Shown piece after piece: positions 44,801 to 55,632 of a stretch of DNA of 64,000 nucleotides; position 1 is the stretch's first letter; each line of letters starts with the position of its first letter. Source of the DNA: Lepas anatifera. Its lineage: Eukaryota > Arthropoda > Thecostraca > Lepadidae. The stretch is taken from positions 196,501 to 260,500 of the forward strand of contig JAOTON010001615.1 in NCBI GenBank assembly GCA_034440635.1, in the 5' to 3' direction. Under the pieces are notes generated by a model, which was not told the origin of the DNA, searched no databases, and worked only from the letters and a program-made list of their open reading frames with translations. The translations under genes were made by a program, and so were the position numbers.

Positions 44801-46310
44801 CAACCTCATTACCCTACAGGCACGCAGACATATTGTTTTTACATTCTCGTAGAAATTAATATGAACTTCTTGTGCATGCTACAACTTATTAAAGACACCG
44901 AAGCAAGTAATTACGTACCGCAGAAATGGTTTTGTATCCCAGTTTTTACTTTTTGGTATCCCTGTCATGTAGGTATGCTGTTTACTGGTGGATTGTCTGA
45001 CATTTTGACTTGCAGAAACTCTTCAGAGGAAGGTGTTGGTTTGTGCTCCGTGGGGTACTGTAGCTTGCGATAACACACATTATTTTGATCTCTGGCATAC
45101 CTTTTTTGGTTTTGTATTTGATGTGATTGTTAACTACCAGCTTGTATGTATTTACGTTAAACATGAACGAGCCCTTTATTTACCTGTGAAGATAGTCTAT
45201 TCACTTTTTTCAATGTTGTTTTAATCGATAGATGCTCTGATTGTCTCACGCATGTTTTTTGCAAGCTTTTGACGGTAAGATAACTTCTTTTGAAGCGTTC
45301 AAAATTGAGCCAGTCAGCTTTTACATTCTGAAAATTTTTCTCCCTGTTATTTTCAAAATCATGGCATTTAATTCATTTTGGTACAAAAAAAAGCGAAAAT
45401 GTTTCCACCTGTTTTCAAGGATGCGCAGTTGCTTTCGCAGATGCTTTTTGCTACATTTTTGTGATGAATTTCGACGTCTTTTTTCATCAATAATTACATA
45501 CACTGAACGTAAAGTAATCTTAGAACACTTCTCCCAATCGTTAGTGAGACACTTATATCGATAGAATTATGTAAAAACCTGGGATGTGTCGTAACCCCCG
45601 TAAGCATTGTTACGCATAAACAATTTCTGACTCAGTTTTTCTCGAGATGTTTGAAGTTTCCTTGGCACTGGATAGTTGCAATTTTCTCTGTGTTCCATGG
45701 CTGCAACATGGGTCACCAGGAGCAAAAAGAATGACGCTTTGAAAAAGAAAAACTAGTTTAGACACTTATGCTTTCAGTATTTAAGTTTTGGCGTACATGG
45801 TTCCAAAACGTCGTGATTAAATGAAGTTAAAGTTTCTAAGGTGCTCAAACTGCTTCCAGTTCCGCTTTCTTTTGCGACCACAGACATCAACAGGAGGCTC
45901 TTGACGATTTAATTCCTAGACTGCTCTTTTTATTCTAGTTAAAACCATTCGCAAACTAAGGCACATAATCCGGGTATCAGCTACCAAGCTGCTGCTGTCC
46001 TTCTAGATGTATGGTGCTAGATCATCACAGCATTGTGATTTTAGCTGAAATCGGGGCATGCCTTAGTTACGACGACGGGTAAATCCCAGTGTAAATTTGA
46101 TGCGCAGTTTGCGTGATTATAGGCAGTCAGTTAACGGTCCAGAGAGTCTTCAAACTTTCATGAAGTTTGCCCTCTGAGCTGAGCTGTTCAGACCAGATAC
46201 CAAACCTTAATTAACCCATTTCAAGTCTAATGCCTGAGGGAATTAAGTCATTGCTCCATCACTTTATGAATAATGTAGCGGTATATTTATAGTCTTTTTC
46301 CCCCAAAAAA
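44801..46310. other. About 1.5 kb with no recognised content
   Basis: Short A/T-rich frames only. No repeat family or gene identified. Confidence 0.4.
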
Positions 46311-46420
46311 AAAGATCCTTATAAAAAGTATACAAAAAAAAAAAAAACAATAAATTTTTTTTTTAACTTATTTTTTTTAATTAAAAAAAAAAACAAATTT
46401 AAAAAAAAAAAAAAACCAAG
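46311..46420. repeat. A/T homopolymer tract
   Basis: Runs of A and T separated by a few bases (46303-46420). Confidence 0.8.
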
Positions 46421-46714
46421 CTTTAGAGATATCAAAATCGGGAACAGTCAGGAATGACTACAGATCATCATGGATCCTATCACGTACTTCCACAGGAAGA
46501 ACACAGACCATGATGTGCCGGTGCCAGTATTTCATTGGCAGGTGTAGAGGGTCTGTTTGAGGCAGGGGTTTCGGTTAAGTGGACTGCATCCCTGACAGCA
46601 GGCCCAGGCTACCGAGCAGACTTGGGCTGCCTGTCATAGGTGCACCGCCACCGCCCTGCTCCCGCCCCATTTTACCAGCTGTGCTCGGCAATTGAACAGA
46701 CAAGAAGATAGCCC

Positions 46715-47086
46715 CTGCAATTGAATCTGTACACACTAGGCTCGGTAGTTTTTGCCTAACTTCTGGACCACTGCTGCTCCATCGGTCATGATGAAATATG
46801 CAGCATGTGTGTCTTGCCCTTGGCTTTAGGTATTGTCCCAAAAGCGGGTTCCAGATCCATAGTTTGAAAATAACTTAAGAAAAATATTGTTGATGGTTAT
46901 CTCGTGACAATTTAATTTTTCGCTTGCAGTTTCTAAGACATGAGGCTGCTGAGTATTAGTGAGTACGTAATCAATAGCTGGAAGCAAAACACGCAAGCTG
47001 AATGTTGAATCACGAATCTGCATGCGGTAGTTCGCTCACACTATAACAAAAGCTTCTGAGCCTAGTGTGTACAGATTCAATTGCAG
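46715..47086. repeat. Perfect 29-bp inverted repeat with 314-bp spacer
   Basis: 46715-46743 and 47058-47086 are exact inverse copies (right arm begins GAGCCTAGTGTGTACAGA). The spacer has two minus-strand frames with no recognised domain. No terminal motif of the other TE classes is present. Confidence 0.85.
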
Positions 47087-47089
47087 AGG

Positions 47090-48098
47090 GCTGTACCTGT
47101 AGGCACCCAAATTTGAAAGTAGTAGGCATTTAATGATATTGTTCCGACTCCGATAATGATTTTCTAGCGTATTGTACGCATGGTATCTTTAAAAGCGATG
47201 ACTTGAGGACCAAACCGGTGATTTCCATAGTGAAATAATGATATTTGGAGAGGAGGGAGGGGGGAAACTCCATATCGTGAGTGAGCAATGATACGTTTTG
47301 GCATCCTCTGGGCAGCAGACGGCGAGTGGGGTCAACTGTGAGGTCACAGATTTCTCCCTGGCTCTGGAGGCTGATTTCTTCTAGTTATGTATGTTTTGTT
47401 GGTTTTTCTTAGATTAAAAGACTTTGAAAAATCCATAAATCACCGCAAATAGCAAATATGACTCGGGAGAAACATAAAATTGAGTACTTGACTGCATATT
47501 AGCATTAAGCGGACAGGAATTGTTTGTTCATTGTGTGAGAGCAGCAAAGCACATTGCGCCGATATGGGGAGTTGAGCCGACTCAATTCGGACTTAAGAAA
47601 GATGTGACTCGGAATCGACTCCAAGTTCGTGGCAACTTCCTCGTACAAGAAAAGTGGATGTATTTCAATGGCATGCCCATTGAATTCAATTTCTTCAAGT
47701 TGGTCGAATTTCTAATTTGATTAGTTTAGAGAATTAGATGCGTATCCACAGAGTGGATACGTTTATGTTTCATGTTCAATACCAATAAAAGTACCTACCG
47801 ACCCTGAATATAGTGAGTACCCACTTCGCTTTCCTATGCTAAGCAATATGTGCCTCACTTTCAAGGACTTGTTTTCACCTAGGCCTCACTTTAAACATTC
47901 AGTCGTAACTTCGCAAGCATATGCTACCGGGAACGCATGGGGCAGGAACAATGGACTTTGGAGGCTTTTAATTACAACTATCGCGTGTCAGTGATACAAT
48001 CTATGGTATCCAGTCGGTCTGCCGGGGGTACAGTCTAGTTAAAATAATGGAAGCATCCTGGAAACTTCTCTATGCTGTTCATATAACATGCGTACTGC
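47090..48098. other. Anonymous region
   Basis: A plus-strand 66-codon frame at 47520-47720 has no recognised domain. No repeats identified. Confidence 0.4.
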
Positions 48099-48100
48099 CA

Positions 48101-48377
48101 CAGCTGGATCCAGGATTTCCGATGGGTTGATGGGGGGGCAAACGGTCGGGGGAGGGGGTGCCTTTCAGACGATGGGGCGCCACTGTTGGGCGGAAAAAAC
48201 CTATCAGGCGGGCGCCAGATCGTATCGCGGGGGCGCCAATACTCGCTCCTGAGGGAGGGGTTTGGGTAGCTACATTTCAGAGGCGGGGCACCCATTTTTC
48301 AGGGAGCACCGTTACCGTTTAACAGACCGCTGAGGGTCAATGGGGGGCAAGTACATCCCCTCTCCTGGATCCGCCTG
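48101..48377. mobile_element. hAT-like miniature element (277 bp), target duplication not found
   Basis: Starts CAGCTGGATCCAGG and ends CCTGGATCCGCCTG (inverted CAGGCGGATCCAGG), with a G/C-rich interior. The flanking octamers differ, so the insertion is old or the ends are misplaced by a few bases. Confidence 0.5.
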
Positions 48378-48769
48378 ACGGATCCCGGGTATGCTGGATC
48401 CCTCCTATGCGTATCCGTCTTGACTGGAAATTACCGCCTGGACAAAACTGTTATCACACTACTTTCCACCAAAACTTCGACTTCTAGCCCCCAGGGAATT
48501 ATGTTTCCGTCCCAAATGTTGTTTTTTACATCACCAATGGCTTCTCATGGCGTGGGATAATCAAAGATATGTCCATAGCTGCAAATATGACACCACTCAA
48601 CTATGTTCTAACTATCTATGTTCTAACTATCTATGACCTAACTATGTTCAAGGATGTCATATTCATTACACCCTATGGACATTTATGAACATCCAGGAAT
48701 AGCCATGGATGAACTTTTATGCATGTATTAGAAGTAGAGCCTCCCTTCAATAAGTTACGCAATAAGTTA

Positions 48770-49603
48770 GGGGAAGTCCGTGTAAGAGTACGCACTTAAC
48801 TTTCTAAAGGCTTTTACTTTTCTCCTATTAGTCTAACAGCTAAAATTTTTATGTGGTTGTTTAGCATAAAGAATTGCCTATGAATGGTCTATGTTTCAAC
48901 TCGATGTCTCTGAAAGGAACTCGCCACGAGCCCATCCAAAATAAAAAGTCACGTGCGTACTCTTGCCGGAGTGGGTCGGTAAGAGTACGCACAAGAGGGG
49001 CTGGAGTACGCATTGATGCCCCGCTATGCTTAAGGTGCATAGGCCGTGTCGCGAAATTGTTTGTCACCAAACTGGGTGATTGTGTGATTTTATATCGTTC
49101 TGAACATACAAGAACTATGTTGCAACGTTTGGTTTTCCAAAAATGAATTACGGACTCTGTCCCGAGCGAAAATAAAATTTTCCTATCTCTTAAGCATGCG
49201 CACTCTTGCCGAATGTTCTACTGCGTACTCTTGCCGGATATGCTTCCTTGGGAAGAAAGTCTTCATAAACATGTTGGTAGGCGTTTTAGCGTGAGCTCCG
49301 GTCCTGGAGCACAGTTCTAGCTCAGCTTTCTTACTGATAACAGGCCGTAATACAATACTTTTGATAAAATAAGCGTGGTCTACAAGTTTTCCCAGTTAGG
49401 AAATATTACTTCAAGGGTGCCCAGAAGCTTATTTTGCTCTGTACTCCCGCGGAAAGAACAGGAGCACATTAAATTTTGGTGTGCAGCCTAGGCACTGACA
49501 TTGCTTTTTTATACCAGGGTATCCACCATCTCAGTGGTTGCTAAGTAACCAAAACAGCCGCTGCGTACTCTTATCTCCTGCGTACTCTTACCCGCCCTTA
49601 ACC
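48770..49603. mobile_element. F2: TA-flanked element, uninterrupted (834 bp)
   Basis: TA at 48768-48769 and 49604-49605. The 24-bp terminal repeats agree at 19 positions by eye (GGGGAAGTCCGTG and GGTTAAGGGCGGG starts, both ending GTAAGAGTACGC). It carries eight copies of a GCGTACTCTT(G/A)CC-type motif in both orientations. At 49190-49193 it holds the TTAA that is occupied by A1 in copy F1. Non-coding. Confidence 0.88.
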
Positions 49604-49605
49604 TA

Positions 49606-50197
49606 CGCAATTTACCCCTTTCCGATGTTTTTTATAAGTGCCAGAGAATTCTTCAGATCCGGCAGAGATGTATGCTAGGTTTCTGCATAGCCTAAAGCTC
49701 AAGAGAAGACCGGACCGCCGTCGGAACATGCGCCTGCTGCTGCCTCCACAGCGCAGACCATCTTCGATCCGCCGGCACAGTCGTCTGACTAAGCACACAG
49801 GCCAGTTGCCTGAGGGCACTCCCAATTACGCCTGCCGCCGCCGCCAGCGTCCGTCATTCACATAAGACCGCCGGCCGGTGCCAAAACTTACCCACGTGCT
49901 GGATGGCTAGGTGAGAGGTCTGCGGTTCTCCAGAAATACATGTATATGTGTGAATTTGTATATATTCCAGCCGCCGCTCTGTGACGGGAGACAGGCGGTA
50001 CGATTTTGTACGCTCTGAGTTCCTCGAAGAGACGCCAACACGCCGGCCGCTGGCCGCACTGAGCCGATTTCCGACAGCTCTGCATTGTTCACGTGGCATG
50101 GTGGCGGGGAGGCTGGACACTGTAAGTGTCGGAGACTACGTTCAACCGCAGAATCTAACATACAGAATAGGTCCTCATTCTTGAACACCGTTTTTTG
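49606..50197. other. G/C-rich spacer with short Arg-rich frames
   Basis: 49638-49865 opens a 75-codon plus-strand frame that is Arg/Pro-rich. Overlapping minus frames exist too. Base composition explains them; no domain or splice structure is seen. Confidence 0.35.
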
Positions 50198-50201
50198 TCA
50201 A

Positions 50202-51073
50202 CACGCGCAGTGGAGGGGATCCTAAAGTGCCCCCCTCACCTATTTTTCCAACATAGCCGGAGAGCCGTTCACCCCCAGAAAACGCTACTTGACCACATGT
50301 GTGAGACTTTATGAGCGCATCGATTGGCGAAGAAATTTTGAAAATCGTTCACAATTTTTTTACTTATAGACGTTCAAAGTCAGACCCATAATTTGAAACA
50401 GTTGCAATCGCACGGACTCACCAGTTCGCACGCACTGTAGACCGAGTGGTGACGTCATAACATCGTATACTCAGGTTATACGTCAAGGTCAAGCCAGATG
50501 AAGTTCAAGGTCAAACGTCACGGGCCAAGGTCATTGACCCCAATATTCCGGTCAGCAGGTATTGTTCAATATGATATATGTAATGCTATGACTTCATAGT
50601 TAAGGCTACTCAACGTCAAAATCAAGGTCAAAGGTCTTTTCAATGTCAAATCCTTATTTCCCGCCCAAAGGCTGTTATGGCGCCAGTTATATTGTATATT
50701 ATTGCGAATATGTCATATTATTACGTCATAGGTCATTGACCTTAAATAACCTTGACCTCAAAGTTTCAGAGAACATTGTGTGAGACCTTCCCTCGATTAA
50801 ATTTGTTTTGGTGCATTCCAGGCTTTTACCGCATAACCACGACATTTCTCAATTGGTCTCCATCACGGCCTAAATTCGACCTCTACGACCCTGTTTGACG
50901 TTGAAGATATTGACCTAGGTCAATGAAAATTTGCTATAAGGTAGTCACCATCGCCCCATACACCCTCCAATGAGTGTTTGTCTTACTATCTTGGTTTGCG
51001 AGATCTCAGGGGAAGGGCACTGTAGGATCCCCTCGACTGCGCGTTGACGCCAGACCCCTATCTACTGCGCGTG
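50202..51073 (+). mobile_element. A4: old family A copy (872 bp)
   Basis: Ends CACGCGCAGTGGAGGGG and, inverted, CACGCGCAGTAGATAGGGG. The flanks are eroded to TCAA (50198-50201) and TGAA (51074-51077). It is collinear with A1-A3 but clearly more diverged, so this is an older insertion. AGGTCA-type words persist (50484-50535, 50620-50650). Confidence 0.82.
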
Positions 51074-51117
51074 TGAACCGTGTTTGTTGAAGCATCAGAG
51101 GATTTGCAACGATTTTA

Positions 51118-51175
51118 TCTTTCTGTACCGTATAACCTTGATAGTTGGTGCATCGTTAAAATACCAACAATTTTT
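51118..51175 (+). repeat. 5'-truncated SINE tail
   Basis: Matches the tail of the SINE at 55827-56012: ACCGTATAACCTTGATAGTT, GGTGCATCGTTAAA and CCAACAATT against GCCGTATGACCCTGGCAGTT, GGTGCGTCGTTAAA and CCAACAATT. No tRNA-like head precedes it. Confidence 0.65.
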
Positions 51176-51677
51176 CATGTTTTTCCCCTACCTAACACGA
51201 ATGTTGCCAACTTTTTCCTTAAACATGCTACAATCAGTAGAGGCGGGTGCAGATTTAGGGAAGGGGGCACTACGGACACTGCAATCGATTTCTTTCCAAT
51301 CAACGCCATAGGGTTAGTGTTGAAATTTTCCATTCAAGAGCGGGGGTGCACGGTGTCCCCTAGTTCCGTCACCTATGGCTACAATCCAAAAAAGGTAAAG
51401 TCAAGTAAGGTAATCCCCTTAAGAGAAGTATGAACAGTAACAGAAAGATAAGAACCAATTGAACTACATGGACTAATATACAATGTGCATTTCTGACGGA
51501 AGCCTGTCCAAATCTAACAAAGGATATATCTAAAATAAATCGTTATTAAGCCGACCCAAAAACACAAAGTTTGGGCAAATATTTTCATCTCAATATTTGT
51601 TTCAATCTTTTTTATTTCATCTTTAAATAATACCAGAAAACAGAAACAGAAGTGAACAGCAAGATAGAAACCACACA
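51176..51677. other. Anonymous spacer
   Basis: AGAGGCGGGTGCAGATTTAGG near 51238 may be an eroded hAT-like end. Otherwise nothing recognised. Confidence 0.4.
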
Positions 51678-51681
51678 TTAA

Positions 51682-52702
51682 CCCGCGCCCCACCGGGGGT
51701 CCGGCGCCACCTTCGCCCCACCGGGGGGCCATCGATGGCCCCCTCTAACTCCGAAAATATGGGCGTTAACGCAAATCTGCAAAGTGCAATAGAAAGCTCG
51801 CGTGAATTCAGTAAGAAATTACTTCGCATGTTTTAGTGCTCAGGTCAATGGTTTGACCTCCAGAGGTCAAATTAGGTCAAGATCGGCTATTTTCACTCAA
51901 ATATGCAATGATTAAGCAAACTGGGCATAACTCTTATGTCATTAGAGCTATTGAGGCCTGGTAAAGTACATTTGATAGAAAATTGCCTGTACTTTTTCCG
52001 CTATGTGGAACGTAAAGACCTCCCACCAGTGGTTTGACCGCCAGAGGTCACCTCGTGACCTAATATGACCTGAGGTCACGAAAGGTCAAAAAGTGACCTT
52101 GCCGTATATCAAATGAAAGCCAGTGACAAGACAAACACGATGGTGTTTGTTTCACCGCTCTAGCTCAATTAGGTCAAAAGTTATTGTCAAAATACTGTTT
52201 TTGACCTCCGGTGACCTTGGATGACCTTGGAAAAGTCAAAGGGCAAATATGACCCCTGGGATCCGTGAAAGGGTGTCCAAAAACGTTGTTCTGAGCAGTC
52301 TGAGTATTTGCAATCATTTTTGTGGCTTTTATATCATGAAATAGCTTTTCCCCATGCTTTTCCAATGGGAGAGGTCGCCTCGTGACCTGACCTCAGGGCA
52401 CGAAATCGAAAAATCCCGGATATACACCTTGTAGACCCTGGAGGGGTCATGAAGTGTAGGAAGTTTCAAATCGATCGACTTTGAAATGTAGCTCTTACAG
52501 AGCTCTAAAGTGAAGTGAGGTGACCTTGGTTGACCTCGTCTGGTGACCTGACCTTGGGTGACCCGGGGTAAAAATTTCAGGGATGATGGGAAAATGATGC
52601 AGTGAGAGGTAGAGCCCTCAACCGCGGTGCTGCGCCTCGTCGTTTTTCTGCTATCCCGGAAAAACCTTAGGGGGCCATCGATGGCCCTCGGTGGGGCGAG
52701 GG
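51682..52702 (+). mobile_element. C3: TTAA-flanked element, family C (1021 bp)
   Basis: TTAA at 51678-51681 and 52703-52706. The same ends and left ATCGAT palindrome as C2. The right palindrome has lost several C residues (GGGGGCCATCGATGGCCCTC). By eye nearly identical to C2 and C4. Confidence 0.92.
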
Positions 52703-52706
52703 TTAA

Positions 52707-53332
52707 ATGAGTACATGGTACCGATTACATAGGGTCATATCGCAGTTGAACGTGGAAAAACCGATCTCGCCGGACCTCAGCCGCACTCGATATCGCACAT
52801 CCGTGCTCGCCGAAAACTGCTCAGAAATGCCACTCAGGGGGGGACGCCCAGATCAAGTGCAGACTGCCAGTGCCGAAGGCATCGAGCGGATTAAATTTAG
52901 GATTCACCAGGGCCAAAATGGGTGCAGTAAAGCTGTCAAAAGCCAGAATCGTCACCACCATTCTGCTTGGATAGCGAGAACACGACCAGCGGTATCGGGG
53001 CCCTGGCACGAGACACCCCCGCGGGGTGTCTCGTCACCTCGCTGTCATCCGCGCTCTCCTGTCACCCCGTACCCAGCGGGTCGTCCGGTCGGTTCACTCC
53101 TCTCCTTCAGGCCTCACAGCGCGGCAGCGCCCCCTCAGGGCAGCCACCAGGCCCAGGATGGCACCCGTCCTCCAGCACACATAGCCTGGGATCCGCGACG
53201 GGTGCAGTGGCTCCTCAACAGCTACGGAGGCATACCCAGCATCGCTGAGGAAGCAGGGAGGTCTGATAACTTCCTCGCATGTTTGTTTCCCCGCACGTCT
53301 GTATATATGTTTGGAATACCACGTGAACCATA
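52707..53332. other. G/C-rich spacer with a perfect hairpin
   Basis: A 209-codon plus-strand frame spans this block and enters C4. It is Pro/Arg/Ser/His-rich, lacks a domain and competes with minus-strand frames (for example 53009-52821), so coding is not supported. A perfect 12-bp hairpin with a CGC loop lies at 53008-53034 (ACGAGACACCCC arms). Confidence 0.4.
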
Positions 53333-53336
53333 TTAA

Positions 53337-54363
53337 CCCGCGCCCCACCGGGGGTCCGGCGCCACCTTCGCCCCACCGGGGGGCCATCGATGGCCCCCTC
53401 TAACTCCGAAAATATGGGCGTTAGCGCAAATCTGCGAAGTGCAATAGAAAGCTTGCGTGAATTCAGTAAGAAATTACCTCGCATGTTTTAGTGCTCAGGT
53501 CAATGGTTTGACCTCCAGAGGTCAAATTAGATCAAGATCGGCTATTTTCACTCAAATATGCAATGATTGAGCAAACTGGGCATAACTCTTATGTCATTAG
53601 AGCTATTGAGGCCTGGTAAAGTACATTTGATAGCAAATTGCCAGTAATTTTTCCGCTATGTGGAACGTAAAGACCTCCCGCCAGTGGTTTGACCTCCAGA
53701 GGTCGCCTCGTGACCTAATATGACCTGAGGTCACGAAAGGTCAGAAAGTGACCTTGCCGTATATCAAATGAAAGCCAGTGACAAGACAAACACGATGGTG
53801 TTTGTTTCTCATCGCTCTAGTTTAATTAGGTCAAAAGTTATTATCAAAATACTGTTTTTGACCTCTGGTGACCTTGGATGACCTTTGAAAAGTCAAAGGG
53901 CAAATATGACCCCTGGGATCCGTGAAAGGGTGTCCAAAAACGTTGTTCTGAGCAGTCTGAGTATTTGCAATCATTTTTGTGGCTTTTATATCATGAAACA
54001 ACTTTTCCCTATGTTTTTCCAATAGGAGAGGTCGCCTCGTGACCTGACCTCAGGGCACGAAATCGAAAAATCCCGGATATACACCTTGTAGACCCTGGAG
54101 GGGTTATGAAGTGTAGGAAGTTTCAAATCGATCGACTTTGAAATGTAGCTCTTACAGAGCTCTAAAGTGAAGTGAGGTGACCTTGGTTGACCTCGTCTGG
54201 TGACCTGACCTTGGGTGACCCGGGGTCAAAAATTTCAGGGATGATGGGAAAATGATGCAGTGAGAGGTAGAGCCCTCAACTGCGGTGCTGCGCCTCGTCG
54301 TTTTTCTGCTATCCCGGAAAAACCTTAGGGGGGCCATCGATGGCCCCCTCGGTGGGGCGAGGG
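53337..54363 (+). mobile_element. C4: TTAA-flanked element, family C (1027 bp)
   Basis: TTAA at 53333-53336 and 54364-54367. It has the family C terminal repeats and both ATCGAT palindromes. It lies only 630 bp downstream of C3 in the same orientation, but their flanks differ, so these are separate insertions and not a tandem duplication. Confidence 0.92.
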
Positions 54364-54367
54364 TTAA

Positions 54368-54445
54368 GTAAGCAAGTAAATAGTTAATTAAGTAAGTATT
54401 TGTTAGTTGATAGTAGTCAGTAATAGTTAAGTAAGTAAATAATGC
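54368..54445. repeat. (AAGT)n-like simple repeat
   Basis: Runs of AAGTAAG and TAGTTAAG words directly after C4, with several TTAA sites. Confidence 0.55.
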
Positions 54446-55420
54446 CTAGAATTGAAAAATAATAATCTAATTTCGGCTGTTTTTGCGCTTGTACAAGCTT
54501 ATTGACATTCGTTCTGCAAGTTTTTACGGCAAGTACCTTATGTTGGGCGTTATTTTACCTCAGGGCTTTGCGTGCCCTTCAGCCAAAATAATCAGTCACT
54601 TAAAAGAAGAAAATGTGTACCATTTGGACAAGGTTTTGATAAAGTGCATCAATTTATACTTGTAAATAAGATACAAGTGTAATTAACTTCTATAAAACCA
54701 CAATAAGATTACAATTCAATGAGTTGCAAGTAGTTGAACATCCGCTTATCTTGCTTCGTCTGGGTCATGGAGAGAATCTCGGTGAGGCGTGCTAGTCTTT
54801 GCAAAACAAGGGGTTTACAACAGTTTTATTTGCGCCCAACCGAGGTAAAAGTTCTTCAGCTGCTTCAAAACTTGCTCCGCTCCGCTGACTGATGTTGCAA
54901 TGAGAAGCGCCACGGCTTCATTTCTCCGCTCTGACCTGGCTATGCGCGGAGAAGCTGTTTTTTTAGAAGGGTCGTGTTCTGCCACGTTTCCCTAGCGCCG
55001 GGAATATATGTCACAGCAGAAACTTGCAGCCGATGGTGCTCTTATGGGCTCACGTGCCGCGTGCAGCCGACCGCTGCAATCACCCGTACCAATCCAATCT
55101 GAGCTCTGGAGTGGCTGGGTTCATCTAGGCTGGGCATCTCACACATGTTTCACGGTCCTCTTCAGGCGGCCCCGGCTGCATCAACGGGCCCAAAAGCACC
55201 TCCACGCCTCTAAATGAACTGTGCGAGTTAGCAGGCCAGTGTCACTATTGTCTGAGATTCATGCGAGCGTCTTTGCAGTATATTTATTTTGATACGTTTA
55301 TCATGGAAGCTATACCGATCGCTTATCTGGTGCCACCACTTCAGGAGTCGACTTGCCGGGACTCAGCACTCAGCAGTGACGGTATGTTGTTTGTAGTTAA
55401 GTTGGTGAACTCGCTTGCTT
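54446..55420. other. Anonymous spacer
   Basis: No repeat or domain recognised. The 55008-55217 frame is unassigned. Confidence 0.4.
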
Positions 55421-55632
55421 CAAACTGGCGCCCCACCAGGGTCCGGCACCACCTTCACCCCACTGGGGGCATCGATGCCCGGTTAGTGCAAATCTGGGAA
55501 GTTGAATGGAAAGCTCGTGTGAAATCAGAATGATTGTACTTTACATGTTTAAGCGCTCGGGTCAATGGTTTGGCCCTCAGTGGTCAAGTTGGGTCACAAT
55601 AGGCCTTTTCCACTCAAATATGCAATGTTTAA

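Noticed and set aside
48756..49612. 8-bp duplication TACGCAAT around F2 as a hAT-type flank
   Set aside because: It does not abut the element ends. The F1/F2 comparison places the boundaries at TA, and F1 has no such octamer.
52707..53336. 209-codon frame between C3 and C4
   Set aside because: Low-information Pro/Arg/Ser/His composition, competing minus-strand frames, and its end lies in the C4 flank. No domain.
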